A stretch of DNA of 64,000 nt. Source: Salinarimonas sp. Lineage in GTDB: Bacteria; Pseudomonadota; Alphaproteobacteria; Rhizobiales; Beijerinckiaceae. Under the pieces are notes generated by a model. That model did no database searches and was not told the DNA's origin. It saw nothing but the letters and a program-made list of their open reading frames with translations. Numbering within the stretch: position 1 is the first letter of the stretch; each line of letters starts with the position of its first letter. This document shows positions 44,920 to 54,167 of the stretch, piece after piece. The stretch is taken from assembly GCF_040111675.1 (NCBI RefSeq), contig NZ_CP157794.1:1633501-1697500 (forward strand). The letters run 5' to 3'. The position numbers and the translations under genes were made by a program.

Positions 44920-45952
44920 GTATGAGCCGACCGGCAACGCGGCTTGGGGCGGAATGTCAGAAGTACACGAGTGCCTAGATAGGCACCTCGATCGGTATGT
45001 AATGCTCAAGCGCGTGAAGCGTGTTGGCGACTTTAGACGCCTCCTAGATGAACAGAAGGCGCTTCTGGCGGTCCGCTCACCTCACGTAGTGCAGCTTTTG
45101 GATATAGTTTCATATGAATATCAAGGAGAAGATGAGAACGGGTTGATCCTTGAGAAGATCGAAGGTGTCGACTTAGAAGGCCTTGTATTGAAGAGCGAAG
45201 CCGAGCAGCTTCATGCTGCTTGGCAAATTGCATGTGGATTAACGCATATTCATTCTGCTAACGTAGTTCATCGAGATATCAAACCGCAGAATATCCGCGT
45301 TTCCAGTGAGGGCACCGTGAAGATTCTTGATTTCGGACTTTCACGGAGCGTAGGCGTGGATAGTAAGACTAGGTCAGTAATCGGGACCTCAGAATTCATG
45401 GCTCCAGAACTTTTCGGAGAGCAGACGATAAGTTTTAGCTCATCGGTTGATATTTATGCTTTCGGCGTGACGTTGTTAAAGATATTCAACATCGCGATTC
45501 CTCCTGTAAAGCGGGGATCGACGCCCGAAGAGATCTTAAGGGCGATATCTGATAATTCTTCAGCTTTCCAACACGATCTAGCACTCCTCATCTCAAAGTG
45601 TCTTGCACCCGTCCCGAACCGGCGACCTTCGAGTGAAGAGGTTCAGCTTTTTTTTGAGCAGAAGCTGCTTCATAACCGGCATCGAGGCCGTATCTTGCTT
45701 GGTGGCAAGGTCCACGAAATCAATAAAGATAAGCGAGCGCTTACTTTGTCGACAAAGGAGTGTAAGCTATCAATAGAGTATGACGGGAAAGAATTCACGG
45801 TGAAGAGCGTGATGGGCCGTGTCATGCTGAACAATCGCCCTGCAGTTCCTGGATCAAGAATGATACCGGCCTGCGTGATTTCGTTTGAAGGAAGCAACTC
45901 TCCGCGTACTTTCACAACTTTTGAGACCAATAGCCCGCAGGTGCAGATATGA
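44900..45952 (+). CDS. Ser/Thr protein kinase with C-terminal beta-rich (FHA-like) domain
   Basis: This 350-residue cytosolic Hanks-type kinase has a Gly-rich loop AWGGMSEV, catalytic Lys37 in YVMLKRVKR, an alpha-C Glu51, HRDIKPQN (HRD at 124-126), ILDFGLSR (DFG at 144-146) and SEFMAPEL. All key residues are present, so it should be active. The last 85 residues are beta-rich: LLGGKVHEINKDKRALTL, CKLSIEYDGKEFTVK, then GRVMLNNRPAVPGSR. The order loosely resembles an FHA domain, which would bind phosphothreonine. There is no membrane segment. It begins inside the phosphatase gene (GGGAG upstream of ATG 44900) and ends overlapping the next kinase. Confidence 0.9.
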   Translation: MILIANRYEPTGNAAWGGMSEVHECLDRHLDRYVMLKRVKRVGDFRRLLDEQKALLAVRSPHVVQLLDIVSYEYQGEDENGLILEKIEGVDLEGLVLKSEAEQLHAAWQIACGLTHIHSANVVHRDIKPQNIRVSSEGTVKILDFGLSRSVGVDSKTRSVIGTSEFMAPELFGEQTISFSSSVDIYAFGVTLLKIFNIAIPPVKRGSTPEEILRAISDNSSAFQHDLALLISKCLAPVPNRRPSSEEVQLFFEQKLLHNRHRGRILLGGKVHEINKDKRALTLSTKECKLSIEYDGKEFTVKSVMGRVMLNNRPAVPGSRMIPACVISFEGSNSPRTFTTFETNSPQVQI

Positions 45953-47007
45953 TCGGCAGTGTGCTTTCTGGACGGTACCGGGTCGTCAAGCATATCGGCC
46001 AAGGGGGCATGCAGAGTGTTTTCCTGGCTAAGGACCAGCTACTTGATAAGAACGTTGCTTTAAAAACTCCGCTGCCTGGCGAAAAGGCGAAGCGTTTCCG
46101 GTCTAGTGCGATCCTTGCCGCCAAGGTGAACCACCATAACGTAGCCAAAACACTTGACTACTTTGAGCAGGATGATGGTCCATTTTTGATTGAGGAGCTT
46201 GTCGAAGGAGCAGATCTTGAAACGGCAACTTTATCGCAGTTTCAGTTCGTGGATCCGTATCTAGGAATGAAGATATTTTCGAAACTCGCTCGTGGTTTGC
46301 GGGCCTCGCACGAGGCCGGGGTTGTGCACAGAGACCTAAAACCGTCTAATGTGCTTGTCTCTGCTGATCCGAACTTGTCAACAGTCAAGATCACCGATTT
46401 CGGTATCGCTACACTCGCGCAACAATTCTTCGATGAGCAAGGCGGAGAGTTGACCAAATCGACCGCTGGCACTGTTAAGGGCGCCCTGCCGTATATGGCG
46501 CCTGAGATGATGTTCAGACAACCTGGAGAGCACCCCGGGCCAGAGGCGGACATATGGTCCCTTGCAGCATTGATGTTCCGAATATTAGCAAAGTCTTATC
46601 CCTTTGGCCAAGGTATGCTCGCAGCCGTGCGCGTTGCATCTGGCAAGCTTGAGCCGTGGCCCAAGTTCATGACAGCAAATCAACACTACGCAGAGGCCTC
46701 AAAAGATTTGCAAGATCTTATTGTGTCTTGTCTTAAAAGCTCAATTGAGGAGAGGCCCAGTCTGGCAGATATCATCACGCGCCTTGAAGAGATGCACGCA
46801 ATCAATCTTGAGAGAAAAACGGCAAAAGTAGTTAGAATACAGTATGGAACCCAATATTTTGCCCTCTCGGACAGTGGTGAAGACGTTTTCTTTCATGTCG
46901 AAAGTGTATATGGCACCACAAGAATAAAGGTTGACGATCGTGTGATGGTTTCACTTCACCCAGGTACTCCGTACTCCCGGGCACATCCGGTAGTGAAGCT
47001 AGCATAG
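45949..47007 (+). CDS. Ser/Thr protein kinase with C-terminal cold-shock/OB-like domain (STK-OB-like)
   Basis: This 352-residue kinase has HIGQGGMQSVFLAKD, Lys39 in VALKTP, HRDLKPSN (HRD 127-129), ITDFGIAT (DFG 150-152) and LPYMAPEM. By alignment the alpha-C Glu position appears to be Ser (RFRSSAILAAK), which is unusual. The last 62 residues (VVRIQYGTQYFALSDSG, EDVFFHVESVYG, IKVDDRVMVSLHPG) follow the cold-shock-domain order, with FVH-like FFHV, suggesting an OB fold that binds nucleic acid. Its ATG overlaps the preceding stop. A kinase of the STK-OB type together with PP2C is known from TerY-P phosphorylation triads. Confidence 0.9.
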   Translation: MIGSVLSGRYRVVKHIGQGGMQSVFLAKDQLLDKNVALKTPLPGEKAKRFRSSAILAAKVNHHNVAKTLDYFEQDDGPFLIEELVEGADLETATLSQFQFVDPYLGMKIFSKLARGLRASHEAGVVHRDLKPSNVLVSADPNLSTVKITDFGIATLAQQFFDEQGGELTKSTAGTVKGALPYMAPEMMFRQPGEHPGPEADIWSLAALMFRILAKSYPFGQGMLAAVRVASGKLEPWPKFMTANQHYAEASKDLQDLIVSCLKSSIEERPSLADIITRLEEMHAINLERKTAKVVRIQYGTQYFALSDSGEDVFFHVESVYGTTRIKVDDRVMVSLHPGTPYSRAHPVVKLA

Positions 47008-47023
47008 TTCGTCTCCCCCCCCC

Positions 47024-49744
47024 TCACCCCCTCTTCCCCTTCCTCCCCCTATACTTCGGCGCCTGCCCCGGCCGCCCCTCCATGCTCCGCCCCGCCGGCC
47101 GCGGCGCCACGGCGCCCGCCCCCAAGGGCCGCTCCCGGTCCGTCCCCGGCCCCATCTCCCCCGGAACCGGCTTCGCCACCCGCGTCCCGCCCTTCGGCCG
47201 CCCGCCGCGCGCGTCCCCGGCGCCGTAGCGTCCGGCGCCCGCCTCGATGTCCCCCTGCCGCGCCATCGGGTCGTCGCCGACCAGCAGCTCCGTTTCCTGC
47301 AACCTCTTCAACTCGTCGCGCAGCCGGGCGGCCTCCTCGAATTCCAGGTTGGCGGCCGCCTCGCGCATGCGCTTCTCGAGGTCGGCCATGATGGCCTTGA
47401 GATTGTGCCCGACGGTCGCGCCGGCCTCGGCCAGGCCCGTGTCGACCCGCACGTGGTCGCGCTCGTAGACGCTCTCCAGGATGTCGCCGATGGCGCGCTT
47501 GACGCTCTCCGGGGTGATGCCGTGCTCGGCATTGTAGGCGAGCTGCTTCTCGCGGCGGCGCTCGGTCTCGGCCATGGCGCGCTGCATGGAGCCGGTGATC
47601 GTGTCGGCGTACAAGAGGCAGCGGCCGTCGACGTTGCGGGCGGCGCGGCCGATGGTCTGGATCAGCGAGGTCTCGGAGCGCAGGAAGCCCTCCTTGTCCG
47701 CGTCCAGGATGGCGACGAGCGCGCATTCGGGGATGTCGAGGCCCTCGCGCAGCAGGTTGATGCCCACCAGCACGTCGAAGGCGCCCAGCCGCAGGTCGCG
47801 GATGATCTCGATGCGCTCCAGCGTGTCGATGTCGGAATGCATGTAGCGCACCCGCACGCCGTTCTCGTGCAGGTACTCGGTGAGATCCTCCGCCATGCGC
47901 TTGGTGAGGACGGTGGCCAGCGTGCGGTAGCCGCGGCGCGCCATGTCCTTCACCTCGCCGAGCAGGTCGTCGACCTGGCTCTTGGCGGGGCGGACCTCGA
48001 CCACGGGGTCGACGAGGCCGGTGGGGCGGATGACCTGCTCGACGAAGATCCCGCCGGTGCGGTCCATCTCCCACCCGCCGGGGGTGGCGGAGACGTGCAC
48101 CGATTGCGGGCGCATGGCGTCCCATTCCTCGAAGCGCAGCGGGCGGTTGTCCATGCAGGAGGGCAGGCGGAAGCCGTACTCGGCCAGCGTCGCCTTGCGC
48201 CGGAAGTCGCCGCGATACATGCCGCCGATCTGCGGCACGGTGACGTGGCTCTCGTCGGTGAAGACGAGCGCGTTGTCGGGCAGGTACTCGAACAGGGTCG
48301 GCGGCGGCTCGCCGGGGCGGCGGCCGGTGAGGTAGCGCGAATAGTTCTCGATGCCGTTGCAGGCGCCGGTGGCCTCGATCATCTCGAGGTCGAAGGTGGT
48401 GCGCTGCTCCAGCCGCTGCGCCTCGAGCAGCCGGCCCATCTTGTTGAGCTCGGCGAGGCGCTGCTTGAGCTCCTCCTTGATGCCCTTGATCGCCTGCTGG
48501 AGGGTGGGGCGCGGGGTGACGTAGTGCGAGTTGGCGTAGACCTTGACGAACTCGAGCTCGGCGGTCTTCTGCCCGGTGAGCGGGTCGAATTCCTGGATGG
48601 TCTCGATCTCGTCGCCGAACAGCCCGATGCGCCAGCCGCGGTCCTCCAGGTGGGCCGGGAAGAGCTCGATGACGTCGCCGCGCACCCGGAAGGTGCCGCG
48701 GGTGAAGTCGGACTGGATGCGCTTGTATTGCAGCGCGACGAGGTCGGCGATGAGCTGGCGCTGCTCGATGCGCTCGCCCTGCTTCAGGGAGAACGACATG
48801 GCGGTGTAGGTCTCCACCGAGCCGATGCCGTAGATGCACGAGACGGAGGCGACGATGATCACGTCGTCGCGCTCGAGCAGCGCCCGCGTGGCCGAGTGGC
48901 GCATGCGGTCGATCTGCTCGTTGATGGACGATTCCTTCTCGATATAGGTGTCCGAGCGCGGGACGTAGGCCTCCGGCTGGTAATAGTCGTAGTAGGAGAC
49001 GAAGTATTCCACCGCGTTCTCGGGGAAGAACGACTTGAACTCGCCGTAGAGCTGCGCGGCCAGCGTCTTGTTCGGCGCCAGGATGAGGGCGGGGCGCTGG
49101 GTCTCCTCGATCACCTTCGCCATGGTGAAGGTCTTGCCCGAGCCGGTGACGCCGAGCAGCACCTGGTCGCGCTCGTGCTCCTCCACGCCCTTGCACAATT
49201 CGGCGATGGCGGTGGGCTGGTCGCCCGCCGGCTTGTACTCCGACCGCATCACGAAGGCACGGCCGCCCTCCGACTTGTCGGGCCGTGACGGGCGGTGCGG
49301 CGTCCAGAGCTTGCCGTCCTTGAACAGCGGGTTGCCGGAGGTGAGCAGGTCCTCCAGCGCCTTCACCGTGGCGGAGACGCCGCCGCCGGCGAGATCCTCC
49401 GGCGGGGGCAGCGCGGAGGGCTTCCTCGGGCGGCCCCCCTTGCGGGCGGGGGAGTCCGCGGGCTCGGCGAGATCGCGGGCGGCGGGGGGCGCGAGATCGG
49501 GGTCGAGCTCGCCCACGAAGCCGGTCTCGAAGCCGCGCTGCGGCGCCTCGGCGAAGCCGGTGACGCCGGTCTCGCCCTTCTTCTTGCTCAGCGCCGGGTT
49601 GAGCAGCTCGGCCAGGTGCTCGTCGAGCGGCTTCAGCTCCGGCTTCTGCGCCTTCGGCCGCGCGCCCTTGCGCGCGGGGGCGCCGGAATCGGAGGTGGGG
49701 GCGGACGGGGATTTCGCCGGGGATTTTTTCGGGGTGCGAGCCAT
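47024..49744 (-). CDS. uvrB: Excinuclease ABC subunit B, extended form
   Basis: This 906-residue nucleotide-excision-repair helicase has Walker A GVTGSGKT, the beta-hairpin [65 protein letters not shown] and the C-terminal UVR motif [17 protein letters not shown]. Typical UvrB is near 670 residues. Here about 165 extra residues precede [13 protein letters not shown] (a Lys/Pro/Ala-rich, probably disordered tail) and a Gly/Arg-rich tail of about 70 residues follows the UVR domain. Such tails are common in alphaproteobacteria. It is convergent with the kinase operon, only 16 bases apart. Confidence 0.98.
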   Translation of the reverse strand: MARTPKKSPAKSPSAPTSDSGAPARKGARPKAQKPELKPLDEHLAELLNPALSKKKGETGVTGFAEAPQRGFETGFVGELDPDLAPPAARDLAEPADSPARKGGRPRKPSALPPPEDLAGGGVSATVKALEDLLTSGNPLFKDGKLWTPHRPSRPDKSEGGRAFVMRSEYKPAGDQPTAIAELCKGVEEHERDQVLLGVTGSGKTFTMAKVIEETQRPALILAPNKTLAAQLYGEFKSFFPENAVEYFVSYYDYYQPEAYVPRSDTYIEKESSINEQIDRMRHSATRALLERDDVIIVASVSCIYGIGSVETYTAMSFSLKQGERIEQRQLIADLVALQYKRIQSDFTRGTFRVRGDVIELFPAHLEDRGWRIGLFGDEIETIQEFDPLTGQKTAELEFVKVYANSHYVTPRPTLQQAIKGIKEELKQRLAELNKMGRLLEAQRLEQRTTFDLEMIEATGACNGIENYSRYLTGRRPGEPPPTLFEYLPDNALVFTDESHVTVPQIGGMYRGDFRRKATLAEYGFRLPSCMDNRPLRFEEWDAMRPQSVHVSATPGGWEMDRTGGIFVEQVIRPTGLVDPVVEVRPAKSQVDDLLGEVKDMARRGYRTLATVLTKRMAEDLTEYLHENGVRVRYMHSDIDTLERIEIIRDLRLGAFDVLVGINLLREGLDIPECALVAILDADKEGFLRSETSLIQTIGRAARNVDGRCLLYADTITGSMQRAMAETERRREKQLAYNAEHGITPESVKRAIGDILESVYERDHVRVDTGLAEAGATVGHNLKAIMADLEKRMREAAANLEFEEAARLRDELKRLQETELLVGDDPMARQGDIEAGAGRYGAGDARGGRPKGGTRVAKPVPGEMGPGTDRERPLGAGAVAPRPAGRSMEGRPGQAPKYRGRKGKRG

Positions 49745-49882
49745 GGGGGGAATATGGGCGGAGTCGCGCCCGGGGGAAAGGTGGGGACGAGGCCTTCACC
49801 GAACGACCCGCGGGAACGGAACCGCGTCCCCACGCTCCCGGTTCTCCCGCAGCACCGGCCGCGCCGCCGGGGGAGGAGATTC

Positions 49883-51361
49883 ATGCCGACGCACGCCGCT
49901 CGCGAGCCCGACGGGGCCGCGCCCGACCGGATTCTGCGCCCTGGCGAGACCTGCTGGCGCATCGCCCATGCCGATCGCGCCGGCTTGATCGTCGACGCGC
50001 AGCATTATTTCAAGGCCGCCAAGGAGGCGATGCTCGCCGCCGAGCATTCGATCATGCTGATCGGCTGGGATTTCGACCTGCGCATCCTGCTCGAGCCGGA
50101 GGGGTCGACGCTCGAGGGGCCGAACGGGCTCGGCGACTTCCTGCGCTGGATCGCCAAGCGGCGGCCGGACATGCAGATCAACGTTCTCAAGTGGGACCTC
50201 GGCATGATCCAGGCGCTCGGTCGCGGCTCGACGCCGCTGATGATCCTGGACTGGACCACCGACAAGAACGTGCGCTTCCACCTCGACGGCGCGCATCCCC
50301 CCGGCGCCGCGCACCACCAGAAGATCGTGGTCATCGACGACGTCTTCGCCTTCTGCGGCGGCATCGACATGACCGCGGACCGCTGGGACACGCGCGCCCA
50401 CGGCGACCACGACGATCGCCGCCGCCGCCCCGGCGGCCAGCCCTACGGTCCCTGGCACGACGCCACCATGGCGCTCGACGGCGACGCGGCGAAGGCGCTC
50501 GGCGACCACGCCCGCGAGCGCTGGAAGCTCGGCGCGGGCGAGGATCTCGAGCCCCCGCCGCCGCGCGCGCCGCTCTGGCCGTCCTCGGTGGCGCCGACCT
50601 TCGTCGACGTCGACGTCGGCATCGCCCGCACCGCGCCCCTGTTCGGCAACTACCCCCGCGTGTTCGAGGTGGAGAGCCTGCTGCTCGCCTGCATCCGCGA
50701 GGCGCGCGAGACGATCTATTGCGAGAGCCAGTATTTCGCCTCCCGCACGGTGGCGGAGGCCATCGCCGCGCGCCTGCGCGACCGCGACGGGCCGGAGATC
50801 GTGATCGTCAACCCGCTCTCCGCGGACGGCTTCCTGGAGGCGGCGACCATGGATTCGGCGCGGGCGCGGCTCCTCAAGCTCGTGCGCGACGCCGACCGGC
50901 ACGACCGCTTCCGCATCTACACGCCGGTTACGCAGGAGCGCGAGGACATCTACGTCCACGCCAAGATCCTGATCGTCGACGACCGGCTGATCCGCATCGG
51001 CTCGTCGAACCTGAACAACCGCTCCATGGGCTTCGACACGGAGTGCGACGTCGCCGTCGAGGCGGTGGCGGGGGCGCCGGACGAGGCGCGCATCCGCGAG
51101 CGCATCCGCGAGGTGCGGGCCGACCTGCTGGCCGAGCACCTCGCCTGCTCGCCGCAGGAGGCGCACGCCGCCCTCGCCGAGCACGGGCTGGTGCGCGGCA
51201 TCGAGAGCCTGCGCAAGCCGGGCCGGGCGCTCGAGCCCTACGAGCCCGATCCGGTCAGCCCGGTGGAGGAGATCCTCGCCGAGAACGACCTGCTCGACCC
51301 CGAGCGCCCGCCGAAATGGCTGCGCCGCGCCAAGGCGACGCTGCTCGCGCCGCTGCGGTGA
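49883..51361 (+). CDS. Phospholipase D-like protein (two HKD motifs)
   Basis: This 492-residue PLD-superfamily enzyme has the two catalytic motifs HHQKIVVIDDVFAFCGGIDM and HAKILIVDDRLIRIGSSNLN, each with His, Lys and Asp. AEHSIMLIGWDFDLRILLEP and CESQYFASRTV are further family blocks. No transmembrane segments are present, which argues against a canonical cardiolipin synthase. It may be a phospholipase D or phosphatidyltransferase, and relatives in Rhizobiales are annotated simply as phospholipase D. GGGAGGAG precedes ATG 49883. It is divergent from uvrB. Confidence 0.9.
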   Translation: MPTHAAREPDGAAPDRILRPGETCWRIAHADRAGLIVDAQHYFKAAKEAMLAAEHSIMLIGWDFDLRILLEPEGSTLEGPNGLGDFLRWIAKRRPDMQINVLKWDLGMIQALGRGSTPLMILDWTTDKNVRFHLDGAHPPGAAHHQKIVVIDDVFAFCGGIDMTADRWDTRAHGDHDDRRRRPGGQPYGPWHDATMALDGDAAKALGDHARERWKLGAGEDLEPPPPRAPLWPSSVAPTFVDVDVGIARTAPLFGNYPRVFEVESLLLACIREARETIYCESQYFASRTVAEAIAARLRDRDGPEIVIVNPLSADGFLEAATMDSARARLLKLVRDADRHDRFRIYTPVTQEREDIYVHAKILIVDDRLIRIGSSNLNNRSMGFDTECDVAVEAVAGAPDEARIRERIREVRADLLAEHLACSPQEAHAALAEHGLVRGIESLRKPGRALEPYEPDPVSPVEEILAENDLLDPERPPKWLRRAKATLLAPLR

Positions 51362-51477
51362 GCGGGGAAACAGCGCCGCAGGCGCGCAGGGGATGACAGG
51401 CGTCGCAGCTCTCGCGGCGTTCCATCCCGCGCGTCCCCGCTTCCCACGGCCCCCGCGTTCTGGCACAACTCCACCCC

Positions 51478-53568
51478 ATGAACGCACCGCCCCGCATCGC
51501 CCGCCGCTCGTCCGTCTGCCCGCACGATTGCCCCTCGACCTGCGCGCTCGAGGTGGAGGTGATCGAGGGGCGCTCCATCGGGCGCGTGCACGGCGACCCG
51601 ACCCAGAGCTACACGGCCGGCGTGATCTGCGCGAAGGTCGCGCGCTACGCCGAGCGCATCCACCATCCCGACCGGCTGACGCATCCGCTGATCCGCACCG
51701 GCGCGAAGGGGGAGGGCGCCTTCCGGCGGGCGAGCTGGGACGAGGCGCTGGACCTGATCGCCGGGCGCTTCCTCGCCGCCGAGGCGGCGCACGGGCCGCA
51801 GACGGTGTGGCCCTACTACTATGCCGGCACGATGGGCCTCGTCATGCGCGACGGCATCAACCGGCTGCGGCACGCCAAGCGCTATTCCGGCATGTTCGCG
51901 ACCTTCTGCACGAACATGGCCTGGACCGGCTACATCGCCGGAACGGGCAAGCTCGCGGGGCCGGACCCGCGCGAGATGGCCAAGTCCGACTGCGTGGTGA
52001 TCTGGGGCACCAACGCGGTGCACACGCAGGTCAACGTGATGACCCACGCCATCCGCGCCCGCAAGGAGCGCGGCGCGAAGATCGTCGTCGTCGACGTCTA
52101 CGACAACGCCACGATGAAGCAGGCGGACGTCAAGCTGCTGCTGCGTCCCGGCACCGACGGGGCGCTGGCCTGCGCGACGATGCACGTGCTGTTCCGCGAC
52201 GGGCTCGCCGACTGGGACTACCTGCGCCGCTACACCGACTGCCCGGACGAGCTCGCCGCGCATCTCGAGACGCGAACCCCCGCCTGGGCCGAGGCCATCA
52301 CCGGCATTCCCGCCGCGGAGATCGAGGCCTTCGCCCGGCTCGTGGGCGAGCGCCGGCGCACCTACTTCCGGCTCGGCTACGGCTTCTCGCGCCAGCGCAA
52401 CGGCACGGCGAACATGCACGCGGCGTCGTGCATCGCGGCGGTGACCGGCGCGTGGCAGCACGAAGGCGGCGGCGCCTTCCACAACAACGGCGCGATCTTC
52501 CACTGGAACAAGTCGCTGATCGAAGGCCACGACCTGCGCGACCCGACGGTGCGCATGCTCGACCAGTCGCAGATCGGTCGCGTGCTCCTCGGCGACGCCG
52601 AGGCGCTGCGCCACGGCCCGCCGGTGACGGCTCTGTTCATCCAGAACTCGAACCCCGTCTCGGTGGCGCCGGAGCAGGAGCTGGTGAAGGCCGGCTTCGC
52701 GCGCGAGGACCTGTTCACCGTCGTGCACGAGCAGTTCGTCACGGAGACCGCGGCCTATGCCGACGTGGTCCTGCCGGCGACCATGTTCATGGAGCACGAC
52801 GACCTCTACCAGGGCGGCGGGCACCAGCACATCCAGATCGGCCCGAAGCTGGTCGATCCCCCGGGCGAATGCCGCTCCAACCACGAGGTGATCGCGGCGC
52901 TCGCCGAACGGCTCGGCGCGGAGCATCGCGGCTTTCGGATGACGCCGCGGGAGATCATCGACGAGACGCTCTCCGTCTCCGGCTGGGGCTCCCTCGCGGC
53001 CTTGGAGGCGGATCGCTTCCGCGACGCGCAACCGCCGTTCGAGGAGGCGCACTACCTGAACGGCTTCGCCTGGCCGGACGGCCGGTTCCGCTTCCGGCCG
53101 GACTGGACGAAGGTCCCGGCGCCGACGGCCGGAGCCATGGGCCCATGGGCCGACATGCCGTCCCTGCCGGACCATTGGGCGGTGACGGAAGACGCGACGC
53201 CGGACCATCCCTTCCGGCTCGCGACCAGCCCGGCGCGGCACTTCCTCAACTCGACGTTCACGGAGACGCCGACCTCGCGGGAGAAGGAGGCGCGGCCGAG
53301 CGTGCTGATCCACCCGGAGGACGCCGCCGCGCACGGGATCGCGGACGGGGACGAGGTCGCGCTGGAGAACGCCCGCGGGCGCGTCCGGCTCGCGGCGCGG
53401 CTGTTCGCGGGCGTGCGCCGGGGCGTGCTGATCGCGGAGGGCATCTGGCCGAACGCGGCCCATCCGGACGGGCGGGGCATCAACACGCTGACCGGCGCCG
53501 ATCCGGTGGCGCCCTACGGTGGCGCGGCGTTCCACGACATCCGGGTGCGGATCGCGCGGGCGGGCTAG
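51478..53568 (+). CDS. Molybdopterin oxidoreductase (DMSO reductase family, FeS-containing)
   Basis: This 696-residue Mo-bisMGD enzyme has an N-terminal [4Fe-4S] site, CPHDCPSTC with Cys14, 18, 22 and a fourth at 51 (GVICAK). The molybdopterin domain follows (VVIWGTNAVHTQVN; VVVDVYDN), then GYGFSRQRNGTANMHA, and the dinucleotide-binding domain with PSVLIHPEDAAAHGIADGD and NTLTGADPV. No Tat signal is visible, so it is probably cytosolic. No partner subunits are adjacent. The substrate is unknown; such orphan members have been annotated as biotin sulfoxide- or formate-dehydrogenase-like. Confidence 0.92.
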   Translation: MNAPPRIARRSSVCPHDCPSTCALEVEVIEGRSIGRVHGDPTQSYTAGVICAKVARYAERIHHPDRLTHPLIRTGAKGEGAFRRASWDEALDLIAGRFLAAEAAHGPQTVWPYYYAGTMGLVMRDGINRLRHAKRYSGMFATFCTNMAWTGYIAGTGKLAGPDPREMAKSDCVVIWGTNAVHTQVNVMTHAIRARKERGAKIVVVDVYDNATMKQADVKLLLRPGTDGALACATMHVLFRDGLADWDYLRRYTDCPDELAAHLETRTPAWAEAITGIPAAEIEAFARLVGERRRTYFRLGYGFSRQRNGTANMHAASCIAAVTGAWQHEGGGAFHNNGAIFHWNKSLIEGHDLRDPTVRMLDQSQIGRVLLGDAEALRHGPPVTALFIQNSNPVSVAPEQELVKAGFAREDLFTVVHEQFVTETAAYADVVLPATMFMEHDDLYQGGGHQHIQIGPKLVDPPGECRSNHEVIAALAERLGAEHRGFRMTPREIIDETLSVSGWGSLAALEADRFRDAQPPFEEAHYLNGFAWPDGRFRFRPDWTKVPAPTAGAMGPWADMPSLPDHWAVTEDATPDHPFRLATSPARHFLNSTFTETPTSREKEARPSVLIHPEDAAAHGIADGDEVALENARGRVRLAARLFAGVRRGVLIAEGIWPNAAHPDGRGINTLTGADPVAPYGGAAFHDIRVRIARAG

Positions 53569-53596
53569 CCGCGTCGGCGAACCCGCCTGCGCGCTC

Positions 53597-54064
53597 TCAA
53601 TGCCCGCCTTGGCTCAGGCGCGCGTCGCGCGGTGCGCTGAGGATCTCGCTGAGCGATTGGGAGATGTGGCGCGCTTCCTCGTCCTGGAGGCGCAGCATGA
53701 TCGGCGGCAACCGTCCCGCGCGTAGCGAGACGACGGCGTGCCCGTCCTGGTCCAGGCCGATGTCGATCGTCGGGGACGTCACGTCGACGACCTCCCCCTC
53801 GATCGTCTCGACGCCCTCGCCGTCGCCGCCCTCCTCCTCTTCCGCCAGCTGGCGGGCGAGCTCCTCGGTGAGCTCCTCGTCGGTGAAGGCCTCCTCGAGC
53901 TCGTCCTCGTCGAGGGCGTCGTCCATCACGTCGAGCAACTGGGTCAGGGCCGAGGCGAGCGTCCGCGCCGCGCCCGCATCCATCACGATCGCGGTCGATT
54001 GGTCGTCCTTCTGAAACGACAGCTGAATCTTGTCGCCTTCGACGGAAAGTGAGATGCCGGCCAT
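53597..54064 (-). CDS. Acidic protein of unknown function
   Basis: This 155-residue protein begins MAGISLSVEGDKIQLSF, has a Glu/Asp-dominated central stretch at about residues 48-85 (DALDEDELEEAFTDEELTEE), and returns to a beta-like segment, TIDIGLDQDGHAVVSLRAGR-LPPIM, near the C terminus. The first and last parts look like two related beta units flanking the acidic linker. No signal peptide is seen. ATG 54064 has AAGGAG upstream. I do not recognise a family, and the gene ends convergently with the molybdopterin oxidoreductase. Confidence 0.7.
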   Translation of the reverse strand: MAGISLSVEGDKIQLSFQKDDQSTAIVMDAGAARTLASALTQLLDVMDDALDEDELEEAFTDEELTEELARQLAEEEEGGDGEGVETIEGEVVDVTSPTIDIGLDQDGHAVVSLRAGRLPPIMLRLQDEEARHISQSLSEILSAPRDARLSQGGH

Positions 54065-54167
54065 GATGCTCCTTTCGGCGGTCCCCGTTATATGGGAGCG
54101 AGGCGGGGGTCCTGTCCAGAGGCGGCGGCGGATGGGAGGAAAAGCCCGCGCGGCCGACTCCGTTCCG

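Noticed and set aside
43732..47023. Complete genomic island with integrase and attachment sites around the kinase operon
   Set aside because: No integrase, tRNA gene or flanking direct repeat was found at the composition boundaries; only lower GC supports transfer.
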